Positions 29,601 through 41,387 are shown, counted from the first letter of the stretch. The stretch is DNA of 64,000 nt from Lampris incognitus (GCF_029633865.1 NC_079223.1:6076683-6140682), one strand, 5' to 3'. A program made the numbers and translations. Notes: generated from the letters alone by a model not told the origin.

Positions 29601-30949
29601 CTTCCATTATAATCACTTTTAAACTATACCGTCACTCACAAACATTTACATTTCCATGTTATTGGCACCTACAGCCAAGTCTTACCCAAAAGTTTTCCGG
29701 GTAATCCCTCAGGTTCTGGAGACTTTGAGTCACCGTTCTCTGGTCGTCCTCCCACTTCCTCTTACAGAACACAATCTCCAGGAAGTTCCACATCCAGCCA
29801 ATCACAGGCACATAGGCCAGCTCCTTTTTAGCCAACACCTTAGAGCTCTGGACAAGTTAAAATGTAGACCTCGTTAGAAGGTGTTCAGGATGGCACCGGG
29901 GCTGACCTCTGTGGCTCAAAGGCCGGGTACGGCTCGACTTACCCCAAGGACACCAAATCTCTCACAGAAGGTCCAACCACACAGGAAGTCTATTTCAAAG
30001 TTGTGGTTGAGAACAACAATTGCATTTTCTTTTCCGTACAGCGGGTAACTTTTGGGGTCGGTGTAGAGCGTGCATTCAGTCCCGGACCACCACTCCAGGG
30101 CCGCCACCAACTCTGAGGAGAACAAAGTCAAAGGTGGTCGTCTCTGCTTCTGCTGAGCGAATCAGGAGTCAGGAACCCTTTGCGGATTCGTTTCATCCAC
30201 TTGCACACACGAAATGAAACGAAACATCACTTCCCCCAGCCCACAGCGGCGCAGCACAAAGACAACAACACACACCCGAAGACTACAAGAACACACATAT
30301 CCAAACTAACACACAAATCTAAACTAAACAACAACAAAAAAATCACTGTCCAGGAGAACCAACGCCAGCCAGGATGACTGTCAGAGCTGCCGGTCTGCAT
30401 GGGCTAGCAGTTAGCTTAGCCTGCCCCGCTTCCGCGTCCTGTCAGACCGCCCTCGGTGCCTCCTCCTCGGGCGCAGCTCCGGTCAGGACCCTGGTCCTTG
30501 GGCCCTCCAGACGCAGCCTGCATCATGACGTCCTATCTTGCCTACGTATGACATCCTAAAGCTGGGCCCTTTTCCCTCGTCGCATACAGAAAATGAGACT
30601 GAAAACAAGCAACGGGTACGGTTACGTACTTTGTTATGTGAAACACAACGGACTGGTCAGCAAGGTTTACACAAATGCTGCCCTGCCCACGGCAATGCTC
30701 CCTCCTCCCATCACAATTCGGGAGAAACTCTGACAAGCGACAGATTTCGGCGACGGTGGTTGTGAACTCACGGCTACTGATGCAGTAGGCCAGTCTGCAG
30801 TTGATCTTGCGGGCCAGCTGCTTGTTGAGAAGCCACAGGGGGAGGGTGCAGAGCTGCAACAGGTTGATGATGAGGCCGCTGGCCAGGAACACATACCAGA
30901 TGACCAGGTGGCACAAGAACTGGGATTTCAGCAGCTGCAGGAGGCCCAT
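26562..30949 (-). CDS. agpat4: agpat4, 1-acylglycerol-3-phosphate acyltransferase delta, 8 coding exons
   Basis: This is an integral membrane acyltransferase (LPAAT delta). It acylates lysophosphatidic acid at sn-2 to make phosphatidic acid, in the ER and outer mitochondrial membrane. Joining eight exons gives 1,131 nt: 376 residues and TGA, against 378 in human. The start ATG is at 30,949-30,947 (MGLLQLLKSQFLCHLV). An N-terminal hydrophobic helix (~10-45) is followed by catalytic motif I NHNFEID (His96, Asp101), motif III EGTR (176-179), and C-terminal hydrophobic segments in the penultimate exon. The C-terminus reads GSSYGNRDAPPNN, matching the GSAYGN pattern of the family. All introns are GT-AG and all junctions keep phase. 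It converges with map3k4, as expected from the human MAP3K4-AGPAT4 neighbourhood. Confidence 0.96.
26690..27065 (-). mobile_element. V-SINE-like element, variant A tail, reverse
   Basis: Reading the minus strand: head GGCACGGTGGTGCAGTGG, B box GGGTTCGAACCCC, core, then tail GTTGGTCCCCGGGTGCTGC ending in TTAAAGTATATCAAA. It sits in the last intron of agpat4. Confidence 0.85.
27066..27829. other. agpat4 last intron, unassigned
   Basis: No exon or named repeat seen; ordinary AT-rich sequence. Confidence 0.45.
27830..28028 (-). CDS. agpat4: agpat4 coding exon 7 (C-terminal membrane helices)
   Basis: Encodes DSFQEHYSQTGRFP, PPRRPWTLINWLFW and a long hydrophobic stretch to VVLCYT. Acceptor TCCGCAG, donor GTTGGT. 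The frame stays open past the donor, but the read-through tail has no family similarity. Confidence 0.92.
28035..28446 (-). mobile_element. dispersed GATGGCGGC element, copy 1 (reverse)
   Basis: From right to left on the minus strand: AAGATGGCAGCGCAAATTC, a GC-rich body with GGCGGTCTGACAGGACGTGG and AGCTAACTGCTAGCCCATGC, then TTTTGCACTGCTGTGGGCTG and AAACACTTTCTG-like ends. It lies between two agpat4 exons. Family name unknown; see the copy at 56,516. Confidence 0.7.
28482..28532. repeat. perfect 21-bp inverted repeat, 9-base loop
   Basis: Arms 28,482-28,502 and 28,512-28,532 are exact reverse complements (TATCACTTGTG... / ...CACAAGTGATA) around GTCTTCAGT, inside an agpat4 intron and right beside a mobile-element copy. 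Confidence 0.9.
28859..28934 (-). CDS. agpat4: agpat4 coding exon 6
   Basis: Encodes RIPLESVPEEGAECAAWLHK to YQEK. Acceptor TGTTTGCAG, donor GTCGGA, which is a weak donor but the only one that keeps frame into DSFQEHY. Confidence 0.92.
29121..29223 (-). CDS. agpat4: agpat4 coding exon 5
   Basis: Encodes AAVYDSTLNFRNNEVPTLLG through HADLYV. The donor is GTACAA, placed so that the split Arg codon (AG|G) keeps the VRRIPLE frame. The upstream GTAAGG would break it. Confidence 0.92.
29392..29545 (-). CDS. agpat4: agpat4 coding exon 4 (EGTR motif)
   Basis: Encodes FLLYCEGTRFTPKKHEISMQ through NLRGK, containing substrate-binding motif III (EGTR) and the HHLLPRTKGF block. Acceptor GCACTAG, donor GTGAGA. 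Confidence 0.96.
29686..29847 (-). CDS. agpat4: agpat4 coding exon 3
   Basis: 54 codons, SSKVLAKKELAYVPVIGWMW to RDYPENFW. KKELAYVP is the family motif II region. Donor GTAAGA. Confidence 0.95.
29943..30112 (-). CDS. agpat4: agpat4 coding exon 2 (motif I)
   Basis: Encodes QLVAALEWWSGTECTLY through RFGVLG, containing the catalytic NHxxxxD motif as NHNFEID. Acceptor TTCTCCTCAG, donor GTAAGT. Confidence 0.96.
30165..30525 (-). mobile_element. dispersed GATGGCGGC element, copy 2 (reverse, truncated)
   Basis: Shares AAATGAAACGAAACATCACT, CCAGCCCACAGC, CACATATCCAAACTAAC and the GGGCTAGCAGTTAGCTTAGC body with the other copies. It lacks the GATGGCGGC end, stopping near 30,525. Confidence 0.7.
30772..30949 (-). 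CDS. agpat4: agpat4 coding exon 1
   Basis: Encodes residues 1-59 (MGLLQLLKSQ to CRLAYCISS) plus one base, including the first hydrophobic helix. Donor GTGAGT. The upstream acceptor TTAACAG lies a few bases before the ATG, so the 5' UTR is mostly in another exon. Confidence 0.95.
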
Positions 30950-31085
30950 CTCTCTGTTAAGCACACGGCAGTGAAACACGGTTACGACTCCCCATCACAC
31001 ACAAACACACACGCACAACAATCTCCCGTGAGGTAATTATGCATCAGAGCGCAGTATGAAATGCAACTTGATTGGTTGATCATGC

Positions 31086-32632
31086 CATTCAGCATTGCAT
31101 CACTGTCCTCGGGCGAGATGACCCCCCCCCCCGTGACCACTGGCCTAGGAGAGCAAGGGCAGCCATTCAGCTTTGCATCACTGTCCTCGGGCGAGATGAC
31201 CCCCCCGTGACCACTGGCCTAGGAGAGCAAGGGCAGCCATTCAGCTTTGCATCACTGTCCTCGGGCGAGATGACCCCCCCGTGACCACTGGCCTAGGAGA
31301 GCAAGGGCAGCCATTCAGCTTTGCATCACTGTCCTCGGGCGAGATGACCCCCCGTGACCACTGGCCTAGGAGAGCAAGGGCAGCCATTCAGCTTTGCATC
31401 ACTGTCCTCAGGCGAGATGACCCCCCCCCCCCCATGACCACTGGCCTAGGAGAGCAAGGGCAGCCATTCAGCTTTGCATCACTGTCCTCAGGCGAGATGA
31501 CCCCCCCGTGACCACTGGCCTAGGAGAGCAAGGGCAGCCATTCAGCTTTGCATCACTGTCCTCGGGCGAGATGACCCCCCCCCCATGACCACTGGCCTAG
31601 GAGAGCAAGGGCAGCCATTCAGCTTTGCATCACTGTCCTCAGGCGAGATGACCCCCCCCCCGTGACCACTGGCCTAGGAGAGCAAGGGCAGCCATTCAGC
31701 TTTGCATCACTGTCCTCGGGCGAGATGACCCCCCCGTGACCACTGGCCTAGGAGAGCCAGGGCAATCATTCAGCTTTGCATCACTGTCTTTGGGAGAGAT
31801 CACCCCCCCCCCCGTGACCACTGGCCTAGGAGAGCAAGGGCAGTCATTCAGCTTTGCATCACTGTCCTCGGGTGAGATGACCCCCCCCCCCGTGACCACT
31901 AGCCTAGGAGAGCAAGGGCAGCCATTCAGCTTTGCATCACTGTCCTCGGGCGAGATGACCCCCCCCCCCGTGACCACTGGCCTAGGAGAGCAAGGGCAGC
32001 CATTCAGCTTTGCATCACTGTCCTCGGGCGAGATGACCCCCCCCCCCATGACCACTGGCCTAGGAGAGCAAGGGCAGTCATTCAGCATTGCATCACTGTC
32101 CCCGAGCGAGATGACCCCCCCGTGACCACTGGTCTAGGAGAGCAAGGGCAGCCATTCAGCATTGCATCACTGTCCTCGGGCGAGATGACCCCCCCCCGTG
32201 ACCACTGGCCTAGGAGAGCCAGGGCAGCCATTCAGCTTTGCATCACTGTCCTCGGGCGAGATGACCCCCCCCCCCGTGACCACTGGCCTAGGAGAGCAAG
32301 GGCAGTCATTCAGCATTGCATCACTGTCCTCGAGCGAGATGACCCCCCGTGACCACTGGCCTAGGAGAGCAAGGGCAGTCATTCAGCATTGCATCACTGT
32401 CCTCAGGCGAGATGACCCCCCCCCCCCCCCCCGTGACCACTGGCCTAGGAGAGCCAGGGCAGCCATTCAACTTTGCATCACTGTCCTCGGGCGAGATGAC
32501 CCCCCCCCCCCCCCGTGACCACTGGCCTAGGAGAGCCAGGGCAGCCATTCAGCTTTGCATCACTGTCCTCGGGCGAGATGACCCCCCCCCCCCCCCCCGT
32601 GACCACTGGCCTAGGAGAGCAAGGGCAGTCTT
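31086..32632. repeat. ~75-bp minisatellite, about 20 copies, in agpat4 intron 1
   Basis: The unit runs CATTCAGCTTTGCATCACTG, TCCTCGGGCGAGATGA, a poly-C run of 5 to ~18, GTGACCACTGGCCTAGGAGA, GCAAGGGCAGC. Units differ mainly in poly-C length and a few point changes. The agpat4-sense strand carries the G runs. Confidence 0.95.
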
Positions 32633-33499
32633 GTCCCAGGCGGTGACAGCTAGTACGTTGCAGCAGTTGGCAGCGTGCTCAGAAATAAAGCCCTCCATTC
32701 ATCGGACTTGTTCATTTCACTCCCTCCCAAGCTGAACTGAACCTCTGAGGCGTCGGTGCAGAAAACCAAGCGACCTAGACGGAGCAAACAGCGGCCCTTC
32801 TCCGCACTGCACCGCGGCCTTTTTCTGGACGTGGTCACCGCACATGAGCACGTGTGTACTGCAGCTGCGGCCGTGGGCCTACGGTTTGCTGGAAGACGTG
32901 TGGGCATCCTTCACAGGTTCTGCTTCGTCAGGTCCACCATTACACGCCACTCGCCGATGACGTCAGGGCCAAACAGCGAACCGGCCCCACGGATACACGT
33001 GTCGGGGGGGTAAACAGCGTCACCAGGTTGTGCAAAGTCCCACTGCTCTGCAGAAGAAGTGGCTGCTAACAACGCGTCACCACAATGAGGGCCCTCGTGA
33101 GGAGTTTGCATGTAGGTGTACATTATTCTTGTGTGTGTTTCCCTGAGTGTGCATGTGTGTGTGTGTGCGTGTGTGTGTGTGTGTGTGTTGGGAGGGTACA
33201 TCTGGTGCAACAAGTAGGACATGGTAGGACAAGGACTTGATTATTATTCCACTGGAGCAAAAGTGTAAAACACAATACAAACATGGCAAAACATCTACAA
33301 TCAATCAAATGAAAACTAAATAAATGATCGCGCGCGACATGACCCAACATGACCTGAGCCGAATTAGTCACACAACACAACACAACACAAAACAACACAA
33401 AACAACACAAAACAACACAAAACAAAACAAAACAAAGAGTCTAGGAAGTCATTACAAACACGCGTGTGTGTGTGCACACGCTAAACCCAGCTGAAACGA

Positions 33500-34650
33500 G
33501 GCGTTTACCTTGCTGCGGTCCCTCTCTCAGAATCCGGGCAGAAGTTCAGGTCCAGAACCCATGGACCCAAAACGGAGGTGGTACGACTGGGGCAGAACCG
33601 CGGGTCTTCACAAGCTCCGCACGCTGTGTGACGACGCCCTCCCACCGAACGCAGGCTCGGCCAGACTTCCCTGTGCTGGGCACCGCACCCATCACCAAAC
33701 CACGCCCGAAAACCCGACGGAGCGCGATGTGTTTGGTGCGCGCTTCCTCCACCCCTTTCAGCAAGGATGACGCACACGCGCACGCGCACGCGCGCACGGA
33801 TCCTTGCGCGCAACACGTTGCACTCCTCCCCGGACACAAGGAAGTGCCAGGACCTGAGCCATTAGTCACACTTGAACTCTGCGGTCGGGGTCAGGCGGGG
33901 TTGGGTCTGTTTACTGCGTCTCGGCCTCCGCGCGTCATTGCGTAATCCTCGCCGTCTGTCGCCCGGCGACGCCTCCCCCTCCTCGGCGAGCCGGCGCGCT
34001 CCTGTAGTCCGCCGAGCACCTTGACCGCGTGTGTCCTGTGTTAGACCCGGTCCTGGCGTCGGCCGCTGCGCAGAGACGCGCCCACTACGGCGGAGGCGCC
34101 GCTCTGCAGGAGCGGCCCAGCGGTCCGGCTCCGTGCTCTGCTCCTGGTAAGAGGGGGGAGATCCGCAACATGTCTGGAGGAAGGAAGGGAGGGAGGGAGG
34201 TCGTGCGCTTAGCTTCTCCAGGCAGATCAAGGGAAACTGTGCCGGGTCTCCCACCGAGTGCTGGACCCGTCTGGACCACCCCACTCCGGCGGAGCCGCGT
34301 CGCTGCCGGAAGCAGCAGCGAGCTTTTGACGGCCGCGCTCTTGATGAGTCCGGCTGGAAGAGACCTGACCCGGGAGACCCGTCCAAGGTGGCGACCACAC
34401 GGCCCCTCCCGCAAAATCCGTACCGCTCTCGGCCACGCCCCGAACCGAACCCGGGTACTGGTGGAAGACTGGAGCCTTCCAGACACGGCAGCGGCAGCGG
34501 AGCGGGTGATGCAGGGGTCCAAGCCCCCCAGCTCAGTCCACCAAGCCGCGAGCCCTGACCAGAAGCAACCACCAGCGCCAGATGCTCGTCAGAGACGTAG
34601 TTGCTTCCACCTGGTGACGAGTTCGGTCCACTCCTCACATGGGACGGGCC
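33500..34650. promoter_or_regulatory. CpG-island-like promoter region
   Basis: Dense CG dinucleotides (for example 33,600-33,830 and 33,930-34,130) stand out from AT-rich flanks. It is placed where the agpat4 promoter should be. A plus-strand donor (CTCCTG|GTAAGAGG, at 34,147) hints that transcription may also run rightward. Confidence 0.6.
33509..33850 (-). other. agpat4: probable agpat4 non-coding first exon
   Basis: The minus strand has a good donor (CAAG|GTAAAC) at 33,509-33,503, at the edge of a CpG-rich segment and upstream of an exon whose acceptor lies just before the ATG. The right edge, which is the transcription start, is a guess. Confidence 0.4.
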
Positions 34651-34749
34651 GGCTTAAAGCCGGGGTTCTGGTTTCATGCTCCGCAGTTATGTTGTGGAGG
34701 GTAAGCTGACAGGTCCATGCAACATGCACCCTACACCCAGTGTGATGAA

Positions 34750-35411
34750 GCCCTCCCTCCCCCACACCGCCCCACGGAACCCCCACACAGCCTCACGGAA
34801 CCCCCACAGAACCCCCACACAGCCCCACGGAACCACCCCCCCACGGAACCCCCACAGAACCCCCACACAGCCCCACGGACCCCCCCCACGGAACCCCCAC
34901 AGAACCCACACACAGCCCCACAGAACCCCCGCACAGCCCCACGGAACCCCCACAGAACCCCCACACAGCCCCACGGAACCCCCACTCAGCCCCACAGAAC
35001 CCCCACACAGCCCCACGGAACCCCCACTCAGCCCTATGGAACCCCCACAGAACCCCCACACAGCCCCACGGAACCCCCCCCCCACGGAACCTCCACAGAA
35101 CCCCCACACAGCACCACGGAACCCCCCACACAGCCTCACGGAAACCCCACAGAACCCCCACACAGCCCCACGGAACCCCCACAGAACCCCCACTCAGCCC
35201 CACGGAACCCCCACAGAACCCCGACACAGCCCCACGGAACCCCCACACCGCCCCACGGAACCCCCACGGAACCCCCACTCAGCCCCACGGAACCCCCACA
35301 CCGCCCCACGGAACCCCCACTCAGCCCCACGGAACCCCCACACAGCCCCACGCAGCCCCACGGAACCCCCACACCGCCCCACGGAACCCCCACGACGCCC
35401 CACGGAACCCT
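34750..35411. repeat. C-rich ~21-bp minisatellite
   Basis: Alternating CCCCACGGAACC and CCCACACAGC blocks, mostly in multiples of three, so frames stay open across it in several registers. No protein is implied. Confidence 0.95.
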
Positions 35412-36290
35412 GATGCACTGAGGGAACAGACGCTACACACCGCGTTGTGTCGTGGTTGTTGTCCAGTAATAAAACAGATCTTGTGGCGAAGCGGAAAAAG
35501 GAATTTTCCCTTCTGGAGACGCAACGTGAGCAGCCATGGAGGAAGCCACGGGTGAACGACGCTGCTTCTTTGTAGACAGCGCCCTCTACCGGCGATGGAT
35601 GATATGTGCACATCCACAAATCCTCAACTCGAGCTGTGCTTATGATGCTCGAATGCAGAATCCCCCCCCAATCCCCCCCCCCCTTTTTAAACCAGGAAGT
35701 TGATGCAGCTTGCTGATGAGAGGCCGGGGGCCCTGCGGAAGTTGCACAGGTGGGAGAAAAGCGACTCAACGCGTGCAGGGTCCCTCCATCCCGTCGCTCC
35801 AGCAGCTGCTTTCCACCCGGAGTAGCGACTGGTCGGATGGAAAACCTGCACATTTCTTTTCTCTTTTATTTATAGGGAAAAATAAACATTCAAAATACAA
35901 CATACACATATTAAACCAATAGGAAAACAACATATTTCACAAACTCACCGAACTCTACACACTCAAGGAGGACGAGAATTAGACATTAAAACACCGGTAG
36001 ACGAGCGGTACCCTGCAGGTTTTGGCATGGACCCAGCCTACAGACCCTCCCCCCCACCACATCAAAGAAATCAGACCAAAAACACACATAATACCATGCA
36101 CACTACACCATTTAACCAAAATCCAGCTTCACCCTCCCTCCTTCCCCGACCACACTAAAACTGCTCCCCCCCCCCCCACAGATCCACCCTCCCTCCTTCC
36201 CCGACCACACTAAAACTGCTCCCCCCCACAGATCCACCGATAAACTCTGCTTCTCCAGGACAACACATCAACACCTCTTCCATTACACTC
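35412..36290. other. unassigned sequence between minisatellites
   Basis: Contains an AT-rich stretch with TTTATT (35,864-35,873) that could be a minus-strand 3' end, and C-rich runs. No exon recognised. Confidence 0.35.
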
Positions 36291-36885
36291 CTGACCACCC
36301 ACCCACATTACACTCCTGACCCACCCACCCACATTACACTCCTGACCACCCACCCACCATTACACTCCTGACCACCCACCCACCCACCCACCAGTACACT
36401 CCTGACCCACCATTACACTCCTGACCCACCCACCCACATTACACTCCTGACCCACCCACATTACACTCCTGACCCACCCACCATTACACTCCTGACCCAC
36501 CCACCCACCATTACACTCCTGACCCACCCACCCACCATTACACTCCTGACCCACCCACCATTACACTCCTAACCACCCACCCACCCACCCACCAGTACAC
36601 TCCTGACCCACCATTACACTCCTGACCCACCCACCCACATTACACTCCTGACCACCCACCCACCATTACACTCCTGACCACCCACCCACCCACCAGTACA
36701 CTCCTGACCCACCATTACACTCCTGACCCACCCACCCACATTACACTCCTGACCCACCCACATTACACTCCTGACCCACCCACCATTACACTCCTGACCC
36801 ACCCACCCACCATTACACTCCTGACCCACCCACCATTACACTCCTGACCCACCCACCATTACACTCCTGACCCACCCACACCCCA
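36290..36885. repeat. ATTACACTCCTGACC minisatellite
   Basis: Units of ATTACACTCCTGACC plus 1-5 copies of CCAC/CCCA, giving variable unit length (~19-35 bp). A larger ~230-bp block beginning near the CAGTACACTCCTGACC variant is itself repeated. Confidence 0.93.
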
Positions 36886-37273
36886 GCTCTCCTCTTCTCG
36901 TGACGGGCTTTGTTCCTCCTCCTTAGCGTCTTGGCGCCCCCACAGCACACGGTCCCCTACATGTGGCCCAGGGCTTGACTGAGGTGTGTAAGGTTTGCAG
37001 CCTGCAGGAGAAGTTCAGTGCCTTGCTGACTCCTTCAGCCCAGCGGCCTTCCGGCTGCACGTTTCTTTCTTTTTCCCAAAAAAACCTTTTATTTACAACA
37101 AACAGGTGTACAGTTGTCACACAGAGGGGAAAACAAAACACAACACATTTGTACAGACGAGGGGGGTTCAAAGTCCACTCGTTTTACGTCCCGTCAGAGT
37201 TCAGACAAAATGTACTTCTTTTGTCCTGAAACGTCAAGAATCTTCACAGCTTCTTTGTTTTTCACATTTTCAG

Positions 37274-37384
37274 TGAAGGCGCCACCCCGCTGGAGGCCAA
37301 CAGCAAACCGATGAAAGCAGGTTTGGAGTCAGACCACCTGCATGTGGACTTCCCCAAGACTGATCAAAAGCTGAATGATGCGGG
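37274..37384 (+). other. exon-like segment, unknown gene
   Basis: A strong acceptor (TTTGTTTTTCACATTTTCAG) precedes 110 open bases ending before GTAACA. The phase that stays open reads EGATPLEANSKPMKAGLESD then HLHVDFPKTDQKLNDA. I do not recognise the protein. It could be an exon of an unannotated plus-strand gene or chance. Confidence 0.3.
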
Positions 37385-38125
37385 TAACACTGCTGCCCAG
37401 CCCATCAAACATGAAAGACAACATCACATCAGATGCATTCATCTGCTTTCTAAACAAGTACTGTTTTCATCACAAAGCGACAGCAGTGTCCTCCAAGCTC
37501 TGACATCGAATCTGGAAAGATTTAATATGGATTTAATATTTCTGTTTTTTGTAATTCAGATAGGGAAACTATATTTCATTCGTCCCCCCCCCCCCACTGT
37601 GCCCATTCAAAGGTATTTTGGGTTGATATGCAAGACTTTATAAATGGAAAAATAGGTACTAATGTACTGGCTGCACGCCCCCCCCCAACCAACCAACCGG
37701 ATGGCATTTCTGGTCCCCGTGCGCTGAAGCAACACTTACTTTGAATGTCACCGCTTTGCACAGAAACAGATCCAGCTGCAGCCGAATTAAAGCCTAAATC
37801 TCCCTTTTCAGGCTCACAACAGGGAGACGTCCCTCGCTGGATACGAGGTCAAACAAACGATGCGTTAGTTTGGACATCTGCAGCCGTTTCCTCTTTCTGA
37901 CACCAGGGGGCGGCAAAGAAGCACGGCTTGCTGGCTGCTACGGTCCTGGTGTGCAAGGCTTTTGACCGAATAGCAGGTTGTAGTATTAGGTTACCTATAT
38001 AACGGTTTTATTACACAGGTAGGAACCTTGCTTATGTGCGGACTGTTGTACGGGGGACAACTAATAAACGGGGACTTGACCAGACGCCTCGTGATTATCA
38101 GCCGACGTAAAGGTTGTCGTTGTAC
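37385..38125. other. unassigned sequence
   Basis: Nothing recognised beyond C-runs at 37,587 and 37,679. Confidence 0.35.
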
Positions 38126-38127
38126 CA

Positions 38128-41100
38128 ACAACTAGACACACAAAGTAGAAGAAGAATAAACAACTAGACACAACAAGCAGAAGAAAAGTAAACAACTAGA
38201 CACAACAAGGAGAAGAAGAATAAACAATTAGACACAACAAGTAGAAGAAGAGTAAACAACTAGACACAACAAGCAGAATAATAAACATCTAGACACAACA
38301 AGCAGAAGAATAAACAACTAGACACAACAAGCAGAAGAATAATAAACAACTAGACACAACAAGCAGAAGAATAAACAACTAGACATAACAAGCAGAAGAA
38401 GAATAAACAACTAGACACAACAAGCAGAAGAAGAATAAACAACTAGACACACCAAGCAGAAGAAGAATAAACAACTATACACACCAAGCAGAAGAAGAAT
38501 AAACAACTAGACACAACAAGCAGAAGAAGAATAAACACCTAGACACAACAAGTAGAAGAAGAATAAACAACTAGACACAACAAGCAGAAGAAGAATAAAC
38601 AACTAGACACACCAAGCAGAAGAAGAATAAACAACTAGACACAACAAGCAGAAGAATAAACAACTAGACACAACAAGCAGAAGAAGAATAAACAACTAGA
38701 CACAACAAGCAGAAGAATAAACAACTAGACACACCAAGCAGAAGAAGAATAAACAACTAGACACACCAAGCAGAAGAAGAATAAACAACTAGACACAACA
38801 AGCAGAAGAATAAACAACTAGACACAACAAGTAGAAGAATAAACAACTAGACACAACAAGCAGAAGAATAAACAACTAGACACAACAAGTAGAAGAATAA
38901 ACAACTAGACACAACAAGTAGAAGAAGAATAAACAACTAGACACAACAAGTAGAAGAATAAATAACTAGACACAACAAGCAGAAGAAGAATAAACAACTA
39001 GACACAACAAGTAGAAGAAGAATAAACAACTAGACACAACAAGCAGAAGAAGAATAAACAACTAGACACACCAAGCAGAAGAAGATAAACAACTAGACAC
39101 ACCAAGCAGAAGAATAAACAACTAGACACAACAAGCAGAAGAAGATAAACAACTAGACACACCAAGCAGAAGAATAAACAACTAGACACAACAAGTAGAA
39201 GAAGAATAAACAACTAGACACACCAAGCAGAAGAAGAATAAACAACTAGACACAACAAGCAGAAGAAGAATAAACAACTAGACACAACAAGTAGAAGAAG
39301 AATAAACAACAAGACACAACAAGCAAAAGAATAAACAACTAGACACAACAAGCAGAAGAATAAACAACTAGACACAACAAGCAGAAGAATAAACAACTAC
39401 ACACAACAAGCAGAAGAAGATAAACAACTAGACACAACAAGTAGAAGAATAAACAACTAGACACAACAAGCAGAAGAAGAATAAACAACTAGACACACCA
39501 AGCAGAAGAAGAATAAACAACTAGACACAACAAGTAGAAGAAGAATAAACAACTAGACACAACAAGCAGAAGAATAAACAACTAGACACAACAAGCAGAA
39601 GAATAAACAACTAGACACAACAAGCAGAAGAAGAATAAACAACTAGACACAACAAGTAGAAGAAGAATAAACAACTAGACATAACAAGCAGAAGAAGAAT
39701 AAACAACTAGACACAACAAGTAGAAGAAGAATAAACAACTAGACATAACAAGCAGAAGAAAACTAAACAACAAGACACAACAAGGAGAAGAAGAATAAAC
39801 AATTAGACACAACAAGTAGAAGAAGAGTAAACAACTAGACACAACAAGCAGAATAATAAACAACTAGACACAACAAGCAGAAGAATAAACAACTAGACAC
39901 AAGCAGAAGAATAAAAAGACACAACAAGCAGAAGAAGAATAAACAACTAGACACAACAAGTAGAAGAAGAATAAACAACTAGACACAACAAGCAGAAGAA
40001 TAAACAACTAGACACAACAAGTAGAAGAAGAATAAACAACTAGACACAACAAGCAGAAGAAGAATAAACAACTAGACACAACAAGTAGAAGAAGAATAAA
40101 CAACTAGACACAACAAGCAGAAGAAGAATAAACTAGACACAACAAGCAGAAGAAGAATAAACAACTAGACACAACAAGCAGAAGAAGAATAAACAACTAG
40201 ACACAACAAGCAGAAGAAGAATAAACAAGTAGACACACCAAGCAGAAGAAGAATAAACAACTATACACACCAAGCAGAAGAATAAACAACTAGACACACC
40301 AAGCAGAAGAAGAATAAACAACTAGACACAACAAGCAGAAGAAGAATAAACAACTAGACACACCAAGCAGAAGAAGAATAAACAACTTGACACAACAAGC
40401 AGAAGAATAAACAACTAGACACACCAAGCAAAAGAAGAATAAACAACTAGACACACCAAGCAGAAGAAGAATAAACAACTAGACACACCAAGCAGAAGAA
40501 GAATAAACAACTAGACACACCAAGCAGAAGAAGAATAAACAACTAGACACACAGAGTAGAAGAAGAATAAACAACTAGACACAACAAGCAGAAGAATAAA
40601 CAACTAGACACACCAAGCAGAAGAAGAATAAACAACTAGACACACCAAGCAGAAGAAGAATAAACAACTACACACAACAAGCAGAAGAAGAATAAACAAC
40701 TAGACACACCAAGCAGAAGGAGAATAAACAACTAGACACACCAAGCAGAAGAAGAATAAACTAGACACAACAAGCAGAAGAAGAAGAATTAAAAAACTAG
40801 ACACAGAGTAGAAGAAGAAGAATAAACAACTAGACACAACAAGTAGAAGAAGAATTAAAAAACTAGACACACCAAGCAGAAGAAGAATAAACAACTAGAC
40901 ACACAGAGTAGAAGAATAAACAACTAGACACACCAAGCAGAAGAATAAACAACTAGACACACAGAGTAGAAGAAGAATAAACAACTAGACACACCAAGCA
41001 GAAGAAGAGTAAGCAACTAGACACAACAAGCAGAAGAACAATAAACAACTAGACACAACAAGTAGACGAAGAATTAAAAAACTAAACACAGAGTAGAAGA

Positions 41101-41172
41101 AGAAGAATAAACAACTAGACACACCAAGCAGAAGAAGAAGAAGAAGAAGAGTTAAAACAACAACTAGACACA
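38128..41172. repeat. 3-kb minisatellite, unit ~29-35 bp
   Basis: About 95 units of AATAAACAACTAGACACAAC plus AAGCAGAAGAAG. Variation is of three kinds: number of AAG triplets, CAACAAGC versus CACCAAGC, and AGTAG versus AGCAG. Minus-strand frames are short Leu/Val/Cys-rich artefacts. Confidence 0.97.
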
Positions 41173-41387
41173 GGTCGGTTGTCTGTTTTGAATAAAAAAT
41201 AACGAAGTCCGCCATGTTGCCGAGCGGAGGGCAGGTCAGCGTGTGGCATGTAGGCGCCCAGTTGTTCTTCTTCATGACCCCGGAGAGCGTCTGCCTGGAG
41301 TAGCTCAGTGGCGCCCCCTGCCTGCTGCAGTTCAGGGGCTTGGGGTGACGTTGCTGCGGCCCTATTTTCAGACGTTTTCTTTCACAG

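Noticed and set aside
33862-34709. Overlapping frames of 258 and 226 codons near 34 kb.
   Set aside because: Long frames on both strands are expected from CpG-rich, stop-poor DNA. Neither shows a domain.
34676-35421. Pro/Thr-rich frames of 245 and 234 codons.
   Set aside because: They are readings of a C-rich minisatellite, open in several frames.
38128-41172. Regular array that superficially resembles a CRISPR locus.
   Set aside because: There are no unique spacers: the whole unit repeats. The window is eukaryotic, with split genes.
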